A stretch of DNA of 64,000 nt, taken from NCBI GenBank assembly GCA_019635755.1, contig JAHBYW010000001.1, forward strand, positions 744,001-808,000. The letters run 5' to 3'. Below are positions 46,153 through 55,240 of this stretch, piece after piece; position 1 is the stretch's first letter; the number at the start of each line of letters is the position of its first letter. The position numbers and the translations under genes are program-made. The stretch comes from Rhizobiaceae bacterium. GTDB taxonomy: Bacteria > Pseudomonadota > Alphaproteobacteria > Rhizobiales > Rhizobiaceae. The notes under the pieces were generated by a model. That model ran no database searches, was not told where the DNA came from, and saw only the letters and a list, made by a program, of their open reading frames with translations.

Positions 46153-46166
46153 TTGAGCCAGCGCAA
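46153..46166. promoter_or_regulatory. NnrR/FNR-like box between the regulator and pseudoazurin genes
   Basis: TTGAG-CCAG-CGCAA, one mismatch from a perfect dyad, 49 bases from the regulator start and 62 from pseudoazurin. Shared by two divergent genes, so it may give both autoregulation and copper-protein induction. Confidence 0.65.
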
Positions 46167-46227
46167 ACGCTTGCCGGCCAGACCGGTCTATGGGGAGGCA
46201 CACGGCAGAATCGGAAAGGACATGCCC

Positions 46228-46671
46228 ATGATCAGGATCGCCGCAGCACTCGCCCTCGGGGCGGCACTCACCTTCGCAGGCGCGGCAGGAGCGGCCGAGC
46301 ACGAGGTGCACATGCTCAACAAGGGCGTGAAGGGCGCCATGGTCTTCGAGCCGGACCTCATCGTCGCCGCGCCAGGCGATACGATCCGCTTCGTGCCGGT
46401 CGACAAGGGTCACAATGTCGAGACCATCAAGGGCATGTTCCCGGAGGGTGCCGAAGCGTTCAAGAGCAAGATGAGCGAGGAGTTCACCGTCACGCTCACC
46501 CAGGAGGGCGTCTACGGCCTCAAATGCGCGCCGCACTACGGGATGGGCATGGTGGCGCTGGTGCGCGTCGGCAACGCCGGCAACCTCGACGAGGCGATGG
46601 CGGTCAAGCAGACCGGCAAGGCCAAGACGGTGTTTGCGGAACTGTTCGGCGAACTCGCCGCGGCGAAGTGA
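46228..46671 (+). CDS. Pseudoazurin (type 1 copper protein)
   Basis: Small periplasmic electron carrier that donates electrons to copper nitrite reductase. 147 residues with a signal peptide ([15 protein letters not shown], cleavage after GAA). Copper ligands His62 (DKGHNVE), Cys100, His103 and Met108 ([10 protein letters not shown]) are all present. ATG 46228 is eight bases from AAGGA; ATG 46222 is too close to it. Induction with nirK is expected from the shared NnrR-like boxes. Followed by a GC-rich stem-loop. Confidence 0.95.
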   Translation: MIRIAAALALGAALTFAGAAGAAEHEVHMLNKGVKGAMVFEPDLIVAAPGDTIRFVPVDKGHNVETIKGMFPEGAEAFKSKMSEEFTVTLTQEGVYGLKCAPHYGMGMVALVRVGNAGNLDEAMAVKQTGKAKTVFAELFGELAAAK

Positions 46672-46701
46672 TCGCGACCGTACACCCATTTTCGTCATCG
46701 C

Positions 46702-46731
46702 CCGCGGGAGCGCTCCGAAGCGCCCCCGCGG
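46702..46731 (+). terminator. Stem-loop after the pseudoazurin gene
   Basis: CCGCGGG-a-GCGCT pairs with AGCGC-c-CCCGCGG around a four-base loop, 31 bases after the stop. Very stable but without a T-run. The remaining gap to 46957 (about 225 bases) shows no recognised gene or RNA. Confidence 0.55.
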
Positions 46732-46957
46732 CGCCTTCGCGCGCCGGCTCCGAAGTCATGCGCCTGCCCCTCGCCGCGACCCGGTGCGGCGTCAGCGGCA
46801 TACGGCGCGGGCACGGCGATGGCGCATCCCCGTCGCTGGTGGTCTCGCCGCCGTGCTGATCGACACGATCCGGCTTGCGGCACGGGCACCCTGACGCTTT
46901 CCGATCGCTCGGGCTCGCTCCGGCCCGCTTACCGCTTGCCAAGGACCCTCGGCGCGC

Positions 46958-47260
46958 TCAGCGTCTGTCCTCGGCCGCCACGCGCATTCCTGCCGCGTGC
47001 AGTGCCGCGCCCTCCCCCGAGGCCGCGAAGTCGGCAATGTCGCGGAACAGACCGGCCATCTCCTGAAAGGTCGCCGCATCCGGGTCCGTCTGGCCCGTCG
47101 CCTCGAGCCTGGCGAGAAGATCGGCGGCCATGGCGATGGCGTCGCGCATCTGCCGCGCCAGGGCGAGCCCCACGGCCCGGCGGACGAGCTGCTCCTCTCC
47201 ATCGCCGAGGGACTCGCCCTCGAGGGCGCGCTGCGGCGTGCGGGGCGTGTGCGCCGTCAT
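46958..47260 (-). CDS. Unknown 100-residue protein downstream of nirV
   Basis: Starts 1 base after the nirV stop, so it is almost certainly co-transcribed. Predominantly helical and acidic: LVRRAVGLALARQMRDAIAMAADLLARLEA followed by FQEMAGLFRDIADFAASGEGAALHAAG. No cysteine, signal peptide or membrane segment. Family not recognised. The all-helical pattern could suit a small adaptor or chaperone-like protein for nitrite reductase assembly, but this is inference. Confidence 0.65.
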   Translation of the reverse strand: MTAHTPRTPQRALEGESLGDGEEQLVRRAVGLALARQMRDAIAMAADLLARLEATGQTDPDAATFQEMAGLFRDIADFAASGEGAALHAAGMRVAAEDRR

Positions 47261-47261
47261 A

Positions 47262-48149
47262 TCAGGCCCTCGCCGCCGGATCGGATTGCGGGAAGAAAAA
47301 TGCGCGAAGCCGCGCGACCAGCGACGGGCGCACGTCCCGCACCAGGCGGAAACCGAGATTCTCCGGCGGCGTGCCGACGGCGCAGCCGCCGCTTCTCCCG
47401 TCGCGGATGAAGGTCGACATGAACGCCCGGTGCCTGCCCTCCAGCACGCGCACGCCGCAGTTGCGCGTCATGCCTTCCGCGCCCTCGCCGGTTGGGTCGA
47501 GCGTCGTGCGGTCGTAGCAGGTGGCGGTCCATTCCCAGACATTGCCGCCGAAATCCTCCAGACCCAGCGAGTTGGGCCCGTAGTGGCCGCGCGGCCTTGG
47601 CGCCGGATCGGGAGGGCGCCGGGCGCCCGCCTCTTCGCGATAGCGGCGGATCCAGCCGACGGCGGGATTGGCGGGATCGTCCGCGGCGACGGAGAACGCC
47701 TCGCCGGCGAAACGCTCGGCGGCGGCAATGGCCATCTCCTCGGCCGTGGGCAAGCGCCACGGTTCACCCGTGACGCCGGCATACCAGCGGGCATAGGCGT
47801 CGGCGTCGATCCAGCTGACGCCCGTCACCGGCACGTCGGCCTCGGTTTGCGGCGCATCGGCCGCCTCGCAGGCGCCGGCCGCGACGCATTCGCCATAGGC
47901 GGCGAGGCCGACCTGGCGGCGCATGATCTCGAAGGACGGCACCTCGATCCGCACCATCGGCGACGGAGCCGGCCGGCTGTTTCTCAAGAATTCGCCGGGC
48001 AGCGGAAAATCCATCTCGCTGGCCGGAACCTGCACGACCGCCTCAGCCGCTCTGGTCTGGTCTCCCGACCCGGGCGACAGGACGGACGCGGCCAGCGGCA
48101 GCAGGACAGCCGCGGCGAAGGCCGCGGCGTCCAGGAATCTCGTCGGCAT
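47262..48149 (-). CDS. nirV: NirV, formylglycine-generating-enzyme-like (SUMF1) protein
   Basis: 295 residues with N-terminal signal sequence (FAAAVLLPLAASVLSPGSG), so periplasmic. SUMF1 fold markers: PVTGVSWIDADAYARWYAGVTGEPWRLPTAEEMAIAA, VWEWTATCYD and FRLVRD at the end. NirV follows nirK in many denitrifiers; its role is unsettled, possibly maturation or maintenance of nitrite reductase. It is transcribed after nirK across a strong hairpin. Confidence 0.9.
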   Translation of the reverse strand: MPTRFLDAAAFAAAVLLPLAASVLSPGSGDQTRAAEAVVQVPASEMDFPLPGEFLRNSRPAPSPMVRIEVPSFEIMRRQVGLAAYGECVAAGACEAADAPQTEADVPVTGVSWIDADAYARWYAGVTGEPWRLPTAEEMAIAAAERFAGEAFSVAADDPANPAVGWIRRYREEAGARRPPDPAPRPRGHYGPNSLGLEDFGGNVWEWTATCYDRTTLDPTGEGAEGMTRNCGVRVLEGRHRAFMSTFIRDGRSGGCAVGTPPENLGFRLVRDVRPSLVARLRAFFFPQSDPAARA

Positions 48150-48165
48150 GATGTCTCTCCCCGCA

Positions 48166-48190
48166 GCCTGCCCGGCAGGTCCGGGCAGGC
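48166..48190 (-). promoter_or_regulatory. Perfect stem-loop between nirK and nirV
   Basis: GCCTGCCCGG and CCGGGCAGGC pair perfectly around a five-base loop, beginning 10 bases after the nirK stop. Its position inside an operon suggests partial termination or mRNA end protection, giving much more NirK than NirV. Confidence 0.6.
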
Positions 48191-48200
48191 GCCGATCGCC

Positions 48201-49316
48201 TCAGTTCAGCGGGATCGGTCCCGGCGCCTCGACCTGCTTCATCAGGTCGTCGTTCCAGTCGCCCTCGACAACGAAATGCGCCGTCGCACCGAGTTCGACC
48301 GCCTCGATCAGGTTGTGGTTCACGTAGGCGTAGATGCCGGGCTGCCGGAACGTGTAGAGCGCCGCGCCCGCCGATCCACCCCGGATGAACCAGGTCTCGA
48401 GGTCCTTCGCCGGAGGATTGGCGAACTTGCCCTGCTCCCACACATAGTCGCCATGGCCGCCGATCAGGTGCGGACGCGTGTCGCGATTGGCCTGGGAGTG
48501 TACGATCAGGACCGTCTCGCCGACATTCGCCGTCATGGCGTTGTCGCCAGTCAAGGCACCCTTCGCGCCGTTGAAGACCACATGCGTGGGGACCAGACCC
48601 TTCATGACCTCGAGCGTGTCGGCGTAGCTGTCGCCATGGCTCTCATAGGTCTTGAAGTTTCCGTCGGCGTCGCGCGGGATATAGAACTCGTTCTCGCCGA
48701 TGTAGTAGATGCGGTCATAGGCGAGCGCTTCGCCCTTCTCGTTCTTCAAGCCGTCGCGCGGCAGGATCATGATCGTGCCATGCATGCCCGACACGACGTG
48801 CCACGGGATCATCGGGCCGCCCGGCGCGCAATGATAGACGAAGGTGCCGGTGCGGGTCGCCTTGAAGCGCAGCTTCACCTGTTCGCCCGGATTGACCAGC
48901 GTCAGTGCGCCGCCGCCCAGGCCGCCGGTCGCGGCGTGGAAGTCGATGTTGTGCGGCATCGTGTTGGTTTCGGGATTGATGAGCGTGAGCTCGACGTAGT
49001 CGCCCTCGTGCACCACCATCAGCGGTCCCGGGATCGAGCCGTTGAAGGTCATGCCCTGCAACATGGTGCCGTCTTCGTCGATCACCATCGGCTTCTCGAC
49101 GATCGGCATGGTGAACTCGATCACCGCCGGGCCGGTGGACGCGACCTGCTCGTGCGCATGCACGAAGGGAGGTGCAACCAGCGTGACCTTGCGGCGCGGC
49201 AGCGCCGCGATTTCCGCCTCGCTCGCCGGGGCGGTCGCCCGTGCCGGCATGGTGAGGACCGGTGCCAGCACGCCGGCCGCCGCTGCTCCCAGAAGTGCTT
49301 GTCGACGCGTGAACAT
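48201..49316 (-). CDS. nirK: Copper-containing nitrite reductase NirK (EC 1.7.2.1)
   Basis: Reduces nitrite to nitric oxide in the periplasm with electrons from pseudoazurin. 371 residues. The leader [15 protein letters not shown] looks like a Tat signal. Ligands are complete: type 1 copper His122, Cys163, His173 and Met178; type 2 copper His127 and His162 plus a later histidine, with active-site Asp125 (MPHNIDFH and [18 protein letters not shown]). Start ATG 49316 with GGAGAT upstream. An NnrR-like box lies 65 bases upstream. No nitric oxide reductase gene is visible in the window. Confidence 0.97.
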   Translation of the reverse strand: MFTRRQALLGAAAAGVLAPVLTMPARATAPASEAEIAALPRRKVTLVAPPFVHAHEQVASTGPAVIEFTMPIVEKPMVIDEDGTMLQGMTFNGSIPGPLMVVHEGDYVELTLINPETNTMPHNIDFHAATGGLGGGALTLVNPGEQVKLRFKATRTGTFVYHCAPGGPMIPWHVVSGMHGTIMILPRDGLKNEKGEALAYDRIYYIGENEFYIPRDADGNFKTYESHGDSYADTLEVMKGLVPTHVVFNGAKGALTGDNAMTANVGETVLIVHSQANRDTRPHLIGGHGDYVWEQGKFANPPAKDLETWFIRGGSAGAALYTFRQPGIYAYVNHNLIEAVELGATAHFVVEGDWNDDLMKQVEAPGPIPLN

Positions 49317-49380
49317 GGTGATCTCCTTCAATCCGTCGTTTCGATGATCGAAGCGATACGCTCCGTCCACGGCATCGTCT

Positions 49381-49394
49381 TTGCGCTGGCGCAA
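49381..49394. promoter_or_regulatory. NnrR/FNR-like box upstream of nirK
   Basis: TTGCG-CTGG-CGCAA; the full palindrome TTTGCGC-TG-GCGCAAA spans 49380-49395 without mismatch. It sits between nirK and the upstream oxidoreductase gene. Confidence 0.75.
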
Positions 49395-49410
49395 AGTCCG
49401 CTGCGCTGCG

Positions 49411-50001
49411 TCAGCCGGCGGCGCGGCCGAGCGCCCGCATGCGCTCGAGCCACCCCGCGCGCTTCGACGCGCTCGCCGCGGTCACCATTCCGAGCAGCGT
49501 CTCGCGAACGGGCTTGATTCCGACGAAGTTCAGGATGTTGCGGCGAACGCCGGCGACGCCGTGTCCGAGATACCAGTAGCGATAGAGGAACGCCGGCATG
49601 CCCATCGTCACGACGATTCGCGCCGACCGGCCTTTGAGAAGCGTCCTGGTGAAGCCGCCGGTACCCTTCTCCGGATAGGCGAAGGCGACGCCCGGGCGCA
49701 TGACCTGCTCGAGGAACGCCTTGAGCAGCGCGGGCATGGTGCCCAGCCACAGCGGGAAGACGAAGACGATGTGATCCGCCCATATCACCGCGTCGGAGGC
49801 CGGGCGGAGGGCTTCCGGCACCGTGCCCCGCTCGAAGTCCCCCATCGATCTCAGCAGGGGGAAGTCGAGCGCGCCCAGCGTGACCCGGCGTACCTCGTGC
49901 CCGCCTTCGGCCGCCCCGGCGGCATAGGCGTCCGCCAGGGCGTGGCAGAGCCGTGCCGGATCGGGATCGGGATGCGCGTTGATGACCAGGATCTTGCCCA
50001 T
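49411..50001 (-). CDS. NAD(P)H-dependent flavodoxin-fold oxidoreductase
   Basis: 196 residues, NQO1/KefF-type quinone reductase family. [24 protein letters not shown] at the start is the FMN-binding pattern, with [29 protein letters not shown] in the middle. Members reduce quinones or other acceptors with two electrons using bound flavin. It lies upstream of nirK in the same direction and 9 bases after a small unknown gene, so it may protect against reactive nitrogen species or supply reductant; this is inference. Confidence 0.88.
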   Translation of the reverse strand: MGKILVINAHPDPDPARLCHALADAYAAGAAEGGHEVRRVTLGALDFPLLRSMGDFERGTVPEALRPASDAVIWADHIVFVFPLWLGTMPALLKAFLEQVMRPGVAFAYPEKGTGGFTRTLLKGRSARIVVTMGMPAFLYRYWYLGHGVAGVRRNILNFVGIKPVRETLLGMVTAASASKRAGWLERMRALGRAAG

Positions 50002-50010
50002 CGCCCCGCC

Positions 50011-50397
50011 TCACGGCTTCTCGACGCGTGCGACCTGGTAGGTGTGCGACCGTCCGCCATGCGCCAGCGAGACGTATTCGCCCGGCACGAAGCGTTCGTC
50101 GTCGAATCGGAAGGCGATGTCGTCATCCGACTCGCCGGCGGCATAGTCGAAATACCACTGTCCGCCCGGCTTGCGGCGCAGGCGGCCGACCTGGTCCTCG
50201 TCCCCGGTGGCGAAGCGGCGGACACGGCAGAGAAGCTGGTGCGCCTTCCACTCGGATAGCTCGATGCGCCCCTGCCTGTCCAGCGGAACCAGCAGGTCGT
50301 AGCCGGTGCCCGCCTGCCCGGACGGGTTTTCCTTCTCGCGTGCCAGAAGCAGCTTCACGTGTCTGAAGCTCGGCGGAAAGTCGCTCGATCGTGTCAT
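50011..50397 (-). CDS. Unknown 128-residue protein of the nitrite island
   Basis: Start ATG 50397 chosen because GGGAGA lies upstream; the frame is open for 71 more codons but these cross the promoter gap. Sequence features: RHVKLLLAREKENPSGQAGTGYDLLVPLD, then WYFDYAAGESDDDIAFRFDDERFVPGEYVSL and SHTYQVARVEKP. Predicted mostly beta-strand, soluble, one cysteine, no signal peptide. Family not recognised with certainty. It precedes the flavodoxin-fold gene by 9 bases and follows a perfect FNR/FixK box, so it is probably induced under low oxygen. Confidence 0.7.
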   Translation of the reverse strand: MTRSSDFPPSFRHVKLLLAREKENPSGQAGTGYDLLVPLDRQGRIELSEWKAHQLLCRVRRFATGDEDQVGRLRRKPGGQWYFDYAAGESDDDIAFRFDDERFVPGEYVSLAHGGRSHTYQVARVEKP

Positions 50398-50609
50398 GCC
50401 GGAATCTCCCTTGCCCCGTCCAAAGCCTGTGCAGCGAACACCGGTCCACTCCGCTTGCCCGATGACTTGGAACCGGTCGTCTCGAGGTTGCGCACCAGAC
50501 AGGCGGCCCGACGAAGCGAGCGCGCGCCCAGCGGAAACACTCCGGCCGGCGGGATGCAGGGGAGCCCATGTTCGGAGCAACGCTCTAGAGACCGCCCGGC
50601 TCCGCGCCA

Positions 50610-50623
50610 TTGATCGAGGTCAA
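50610..50623. promoter_or_regulatory. Perfect FNR/FixK box in the divergent gap
   Basis: TTGATCGAGGTCAA matches the TTGA-N6-TCAA consensus exactly. It lies 57 bases before the stress-protein ATG and about 210 before the opposite gene. It differs from the TTGnG-N4-CGCAA boxes, so oxygen-responsive FixK/FnrN control is more likely here. The rest of the 283-base gap holds no recognised gene. Confidence 0.75.
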
Positions 50624-50680
50624 TGCGCGGCGGCCCCCGTTTCCGCGACACCTCCGCCATTCTCGCCAAAGGAGGCCGCC

Positions 50681-51517
50681 ATGCCTTTCTCGACAGTGCT
50701 CACGATCATTTCCGCCCACGCGGACGAAACCGATCTGGACCTCGCGGCCGACTTCGCCGAACGGGAGGGCCGGCATCTCTCGGTCCTCGTCCTCGCCATC
50801 GCGCCGACGCCTCCGATGGTCGAGGCAGCCGGCACGATCGCCGATGTCTGGATCGAGCAGCGCAGGCTGGGCATCGAGGCCGTCGAGCAGCGGACCGCCG
50901 CGATCGCGGCGCAGCTCGCTCGCAGGCCCATCTCGGCCGACGTGGCGAGCGACTATGTCGACGCCGCGATCATCCCCGAAATCGTCGGGCGGCGCGCCCG
51001 CTACGCCGACATGACCATGGCCGGCCCGGCGTTGCTGGCAGACGAGGAACTGCGCGACCCGGTCTTGGAAGGGGCGCTGTTCTTCTCCGGACGGCCGCTC
51101 CTTGTCGTGCCGCGCGGCAGGCAGCCGTCGCTGGCGCCGAAGCGCGTTATCGTCGGATGGGACAGCCGCGTCGAATCGGCGCGCGCGGTGCGCGAGGCGA
51201 TGGAGATGCTGGCGACAGCCGACGAGGTGCGCCTGACAATCGTCGATCCCGTGCGCGACGAATACCATCACGGCGAGGAACCCGGCGCCGACGCGGCCTC
51301 CTACCTGGCCCGCCATGGGGCGAGGGTCACCGTCGACCGGGTGCCCAGCGAGAACCGGTCGGTGGCGGACGTGCTGCGCCGTAGCGCCCTCGATGCCGAC
51401 GCCGACATGATGGTCATCGGCGCCTACGGGCACTCCCGGCTGCGCGAGCGCATCTTCGGCGGCGTCACCCGTTCCCTTCTGCACCACCCGTCCCTGCCGA
51501 CGTTCCTGGCAAGATAG
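50681..51517 (+). CDS. Universal stress protein, two-domain type
   Basis: 278 residues. The second UspA domain is clear: RVIVGWDSRVESARAVREAMEML near the middle and MMVIGAYGHSRLRERIFGGVTRSLL at the end, a nucleotide-binding G-x2-G-x9-G(S/T)-like pattern. The N-terminal domain is more diverged. AAAGGAGG gives an ideal ribosome-binding site. Anaerobic induction through the FNR/FixK box is expected, as known for Usp genes next to nitrogen-oxide genes in rhizobia. The upstream open frame is not coding. Confidence 0.9.
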   Translation: MPFSTVLTIISAHADETDLDLAADFAEREGRHLSVLVLAIAPTPPMVEAAGTIADVWIEQRRLGIEAVEQRTAAIAAQLARRPISADVASDYVDAAIIPEIVGRRARYADMTMAGPALLADEELRDPVLEGALFFSGRPLLVVPRGRQPSLAPKRVIVGWDSRVESARAVREAMEMLATADEVRLTIVDPVRDEYHHGEEPGADAASYLARHGARVTVDRVPSENRSVADVLRRSALDADADMMVIGAYGHSRLRERIFGGVTRSLLHHPSLPTFLAR

Positions 51518-51573
51518 CGGGTTAGATTTCCAGCGGACCGGAGCCGAAGCCGCCGGCGGGCACCCCTGACCGT

Positions 51574-52938
51574 CTAGGCGGCAACCCGGCGACGCCACAG
51601 CGCCGCATAGTCCCTCAGGCCTTCCGAAACGGCTCGCGCGCCCGGTCGACCGCTCGGCTCGATCGAGCGGGTCTGGCGCGCAAGGAGAGCGGTGCCGACA
51701 CTCGTGCCGGTGCTCCCCCTGCGATCGACCGCGACCGGCCGTTCTGTGGCCGCTTCCAGCATCGCCAGGAACGGCGCATTCGCGGCGAACGGTCCTTCGA
51801 CCACGATTGGTCCCTCGGCGCCGATGAGGTCGAGGCAGGTCGCCGTCATGAGCGCGAGGTAGAAGGAAACGGCGCAGAAACGCTCGGGACCGTCCGGATC
51901 CGCGTCGGCCCAACGGGCCTTCGATTTGGGAAACGGCCCCGACCCGGCGGCGACCGAGGGCAGAAGCATGGGCTGTGCTTGCGCGACCTTGGCCATATCC
52001 GCCGGAGCGAAGTCACGCGGACGATTGCCCATCAGGAGGTCGAACTCGCGGCCGCCCATGAACCTGGCCGACGGCACGGGGTCGCCCAAGGCGTTCACAT
52101 TGATCAGCGTGTCTCGCCCCGGATCGAGCGCCGGCTGGCCGCCGCCGACCGCCATCGAGACGACCCAGGTGCCTGTCGAGACAACAGCGAAGGGAGCTTT
52201 CCTGGCGAGGAGGTGCGGCAGGAGCGACGCGTTCGAATCGTGGATGCCACAGACGACGGGCGTGTCGGCATGGAGCCCCGTAGCGGCAGCGATCTCCGGT
52301 CGCACCGTCCCCAGCGTCTCGTCGGCGCGGCGGATCGCGGGAAACATGCTGCGCCACGACATCGCGTCCACCAGCGAGGAGAAATCGCGGTCGAACGGAT
52401 TCCACAGATCGGTATGACAGCCGAGAGAGGTGACTTCGCTGGCGGCAACGCCTGTCAGCCGCATGGCCCAGTATTGCGGATACATGAGGATGTGCGAGAC
52501 GCCCGCGAACGCGTCCGAAAACGACGTCGCCTGCCAGAATATCTGCGCGCCGAGGTTGAGGCCGACGGGTAGGCCGGGCGAGCCGGTCTCGGCGAAAGGT
52601 GGACGGACGGCCTCATAGGCCGCGCGCGTTTCGTGCGGACCATCATGCTCGTAGTCCAGCACCGGCATCGCCAGTACGCCCTGCGCATCCAGCAGGGCAG
52701 CGGTAGCGCCGTGCGTGGTGACGGCGATGGCCTCGATCCGGTTCTCGCGGTTAACCTCCGCTAGGCTCGCGAGGATGAACGACCAGAGGGCCTCGACGTC
52801 GTGGTGCGGATACGGCCCCTCGCGCCGCACCCCGTTCGGCCGCGTCCGAACCATCACCTCGGCCATCGTATCAAGGTCCACAAGTGCGACCTTGGCGTTC
52901 GACTTGCCGATGTCGATGACGGCGGCGCGGCGGACCAT
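51574..52938 (-). CDS. rhaK: FGGY-family sugar kinase RhaK
   Basis: 454 residues. The actin-like ATPase fold begins AAVIDIGKSNAKVALVDLD; AVTTHGATAALLD, VCGIHDSNASLLPHLL and VVSTGTWVVSMAVG mark the substrate and nucleotide sites. In Rhizobium leguminosarum RhaK phosphorylates the rhamnose-pathway sugar, L-rhamnulose, and is also needed for transporter activity. Last gene of rhaRSTPQUK, 9 bases after rhaU, convergent with the stress-protein gene. Confidence 0.9.
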   Translation of the reverse strand: MVRRAAVIDIGKSNAKVALVDLDTMAEVMVRTRPNGVRREGPYPHHDVEALWSFILASLAEVNRENRIEAIAVTTHGATAALLDAQGVLAMPVLDYEHDGPHETRAAYEAVRPPFAETGSPGLPVGLNLGAQIFWQATSFSDAFAGVSHILMYPQYWAMRLTGVAASEVTSLGCHTDLWNPFDRDFSSLVDAMSWRSMFPAIRRADETLGTVRPEIAAATGLHADTPVVCGIHDSNASLLPHLLARKAPFAVVSTGTWVVSMAVGGGQPALDPGRDTLINVNALGDPVPSARFMGGREFDLLMGNRPRDFAPADMAKVAQAQPMLLPSVAAGSGPFPKSKARWADADPDGPERFCAVSFYLALMTATCLDLIGAEGPIVVEGPFAANAPFLAMLEAATERPVAVDRRGSTGTSVGTALLARQTRSIEPSGRPGARAVSEGLRDYAALWRRRVAA

Positions 52939-52947
52939 CGGTACCGG

Positions 52948-53268
52948 CTATTCCATGTGGAAGACGGTTTCGAGCGAAACGGCGACGGGCTCGTTGTCCG
53001 GCTTCGTTTCCATAATGTCGGCCATGTGCGCCCACCACCTCTTCATGACCGGATGGGAAGGAAGCGCATCCATCGTGTGGTTACCCCGCCGCCACAGCAC
53101 GCCGAACAGGACGTTCGTCTGTTCGTCGAGGTGGATCGAGTAGTCCGAAACCCCGGCCTCCCTGAGGAGGGTCACCAGTTCCGGGAAGATCGCGTCGTGA
53201 CGCTTCCTGTATTCGTCCTTCATGCCGGGATTGAGCCTCATCCTGAAGGCGTATTTCTCACCGTTCAC
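52948..53268 (-). CDS. rhaU: L-rhamnose mutarotase RhaU
   Basis: 106 residues from a GTG overlapping the rhaQ stop (GTGA). [27 protein letters not shown] and [16 protein letters not shown] are the signature of the rhamnose mutarotase (RhaM/RhaU) family, with the active-site histidine at about residue 24. It interconverts alpha- and beta-L-rhamnose so that the isomerase receives the right anomer. The initiating GTG is inferred from conservation and the overlap. Confidence 0.93.
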   Translation of the reverse strand: MNGEKYAFRMRLNPGMKDEYRKRHDAIFPELVTLLREAGVSDYSIHLDEQTNVLFGVLWRRGNHTMDALPSHPVMKRWWAHMADIMETKPDNEPVAVSLETVFHME

Positions 53269-54266
53269 ATCGCCCTCCCGAAAAAGCGGCGCCAGACGAT
53301 CGGAAGCGCGATCACGAGGATCAGGAGCAGGCCGATAAAGATAGACATCACGATGCCCGGCACGTTGAGGAGGCCGAGGCCGAACGTGACCATGCCCATG
53401 ATCAGCGCTGCCAGCACGACTCCGACGATCGAGCCTGCGCCACCGAGGATGGAGACACCACCCAGCACGACCATGGTGATGACCTCCAGTTCGTAGCCCT
53501 GCGCGATCGACGGGCGCGTCGAGCCAAGGCGCGACGTGAGCAGCACCGAGGCGATGCCCGCCATCAAACCGGTCAGGCAGAAGAGCACGAACTTCACCCT
53601 GTTCACGCGCACGCCGGAGAACTGCGCCGCCACCGGATTGTTGCCGATGGCGAAGACGCGACGGCCGAAGCTGGTGCGGTGGAGCAGGAACCAGAAGGCG
53701 ACCGCGGCTGCGGCGAACAGCACGAGTTCGAACGAAACGACCCACCAGACATAGCCTTGCCCGAAGAAGGCGAAGCCCGCCGGATAGCCCTTGTAGGCCT
53801 GGTCTCCGAGGATGATGTAGGCGATGCCGCGGAACAGGCTCATCGTGCCGATGGTCACGACGATCGAGGGCAGACCGAGACCTGTGACCAGCGCGCCGTT
53901 GACGGCACCGCAGGCGAGTCCGGTCAGGATGCCGATCGCGACAAGCGTCGGCGTGTCCGCGCCGGACTGCAGCGCCATGCCCATCAGCGTCGAGGCGAGC
54001 GCGATGGTCGCCGCGACGGAAAGGTCGATCTCGCCGGAGATGATCAAAAGCGCCATGGCGAGCGCGATCAGGCCCTTCTCCGTGAAGTTGAAGGTCATGT
54101 CGGACAGCGACCACGGATTCAGGAAATACGGCGAAGCGAGGCTGTTGGTCACGAAGATGCCGAGCGCCACTGCGACGAGGAGCATTTCCCACGACAGCAG
54201 CGTACCCTTGAGGGGCGTGTCCAGCCGGTCGGGAATGCGGCGGCGGGCGGTCTCGACGGTGCTCAC
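53265..54266 (-). CDS. rhaQ: L-rhamnose ABC transporter permease RhaQ
   Basis: 333 residues, carbohydrate-uptake-2 permease with about nine helices. [23 protein letters not shown] near residue 75 and [34 protein letters not shown] are the family blocks. It pairs with RhaP as a heterodimer. Overlaps rhaP and rhaU by 4 bases each. Confidence 0.94.
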   Translation of the reverse strand: MSTVETARRRIPDRLDTPLKGTLLSWEMLLVAVALGIFVTNSLASPYFLNPWSLSDMTFNFTEKGLIALAMALLIISGEIDLSVAATIALASTLMGMALQSGADTPTLVAIGILTGLACGAVNGALVTGLGLPSIVVTIGTMSLFRGIAYIILGDQAYKGYPAGFAFFGQGYVWWVVSFELVLFAAAAVAFWFLLHRTSFGRRVFAIGNNPVAAQFSGVRVNRVKFVLFCLTGLMAGIASVLLTSRLGSTRPSIAQGYELEVITMVVLGGVSILGGAGSIVGVVLAALIMGMVTFGLGLLNVPGIVMSIFIGLLLILVIALPIVWRRFFGRAM

Positions 54267-55240
54267 GCAGCCTCCGCCTTTTTCAGAATGATGCGGCCCT
54301 GCTTGCGCTCACCCCGGGCGTTCAGGATCACCGCGGCGAGGATCGCCGTGCCGGAGATTGCCATCTGCCAGAAGGGCGACACGCCAATGACGGGAAGCGC
54401 GCTCGAAATGATGCCGAGAAACAGCGCGCCGAGCAACGCGCCGCCGACCGAGCCGATGCCGCCGGCGATCGAGATTCCACCGATCACGCAGGCCGCAATG
54501 ATGGTCAGTTCGTAGCCGTTCGCCACTTCCGTCGCCGCGATGACGTAGCGCGAGACCCAGAGATAGCCGCACAGGCCCGCGATGGCGCCCGAGAGGACAA
54601 AGGCGATGAACTTGGTCCGCCCCACATCGATGCCGGTGTAGACCGCCGCCGAGGGGTTGACGCCGATCGCGTAGAGCGAGCGGCCGAGCGGCGTACGGGT
54701 CAGGAGCAGGAAGAAGAAGGCGATCGCCGCGACCGCGAACCATGACAGCACGGGCAGGCCGAGCAGCATGCCGCGCTGCAGGCCGATGAAGTCCGCGCTC
54801 ATGCGGTCGGCGTTGACCCAGGTGCCGCCGGCGACGACGAAGGTGAGGCCGCGGAAGATAGTGAGCGTTCCGAGCGTCACGACGATGGCGGGAATGCCCA
54901 GTTTCCACACCAGGACGCCGTTGAACGCGCCGAGGACGGCGCCGATCGTCATTGCTTCGACGATGATGAGGGGAATCGGGACCTCTGGATAGTTTGCGTT
55001 GGTCAGCGCGACCAGCATGCCGGTCAGCGCCAGGTTAGAGGCCATCGAGAGGTCGATCGAGCGCGTCAGGATCACCACCATCTGGCCCAGCGCCAGGATG
55101 ACCAGGATCGACGTGTCGTTGAACACCGTCGCCAGGTTTCCTGGCCGTGCGAACGCCGGAAAGCGCATGGCGATCAGGCCGACCATCAGCGCGATCGCGG
55201 CGACCAGGAGCATTTCGCGGTGCCTGAGGACTGCACTCAT
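54263..55240 (-). CDS. rhaP: L-rhamnose ABC transporter permease RhaP
   Basis: 325 residues from ATG 55240, overlapping the rhaT stop (ATGA). Open frame upstream lies within rhaT and is not used. [24 protein letters not shown] and [32 protein letters not shown] are typical of ribose-type permeases. Forms the inner-membrane channel with RhaQ. Confidence 0.94.
   Translation of the reverse strand: MSAVLRHREMLLVAAIALMVGLIAMRFPAFARPGNLATVFNDTSILVILALGQMVVILTRSIDLSMASNLALTGMLVALTNANYPEVPIPLIIVEAMTIGAVLGAFNGVLVWKLGIPAIVVTLGTLTIFRGLTFVVAGGTWVNADRMSADFIGLQRGMLLGLPVLSWFAVAAIAFFFLLLTRTPLGRSLYAIGVNPSAAVYTGIDVGRTKFIAFVLSGAIAGLCGYLWVSRYVIAATEVANGYELTIIAACVIGGISIAGGIGSVGGALLGALFLGIISSALPVIGVSPFWQMAISGTAILAAVILNARGERKQGRIILKKAEAA

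Noticed and set aside
46740-46957. Possible small coding frames in the gap after pseudoazurin
   Set aside because: Frames are Arg/Pro-rich, lack ribosome-binding sites and match nothing.
47130-49517. 795-codon open frame on the plus strand over nirV and nirK
   Set aside because: It is the antisense of two confidently identified genes, has low-complexity Arg/His composition and no plausible start region.
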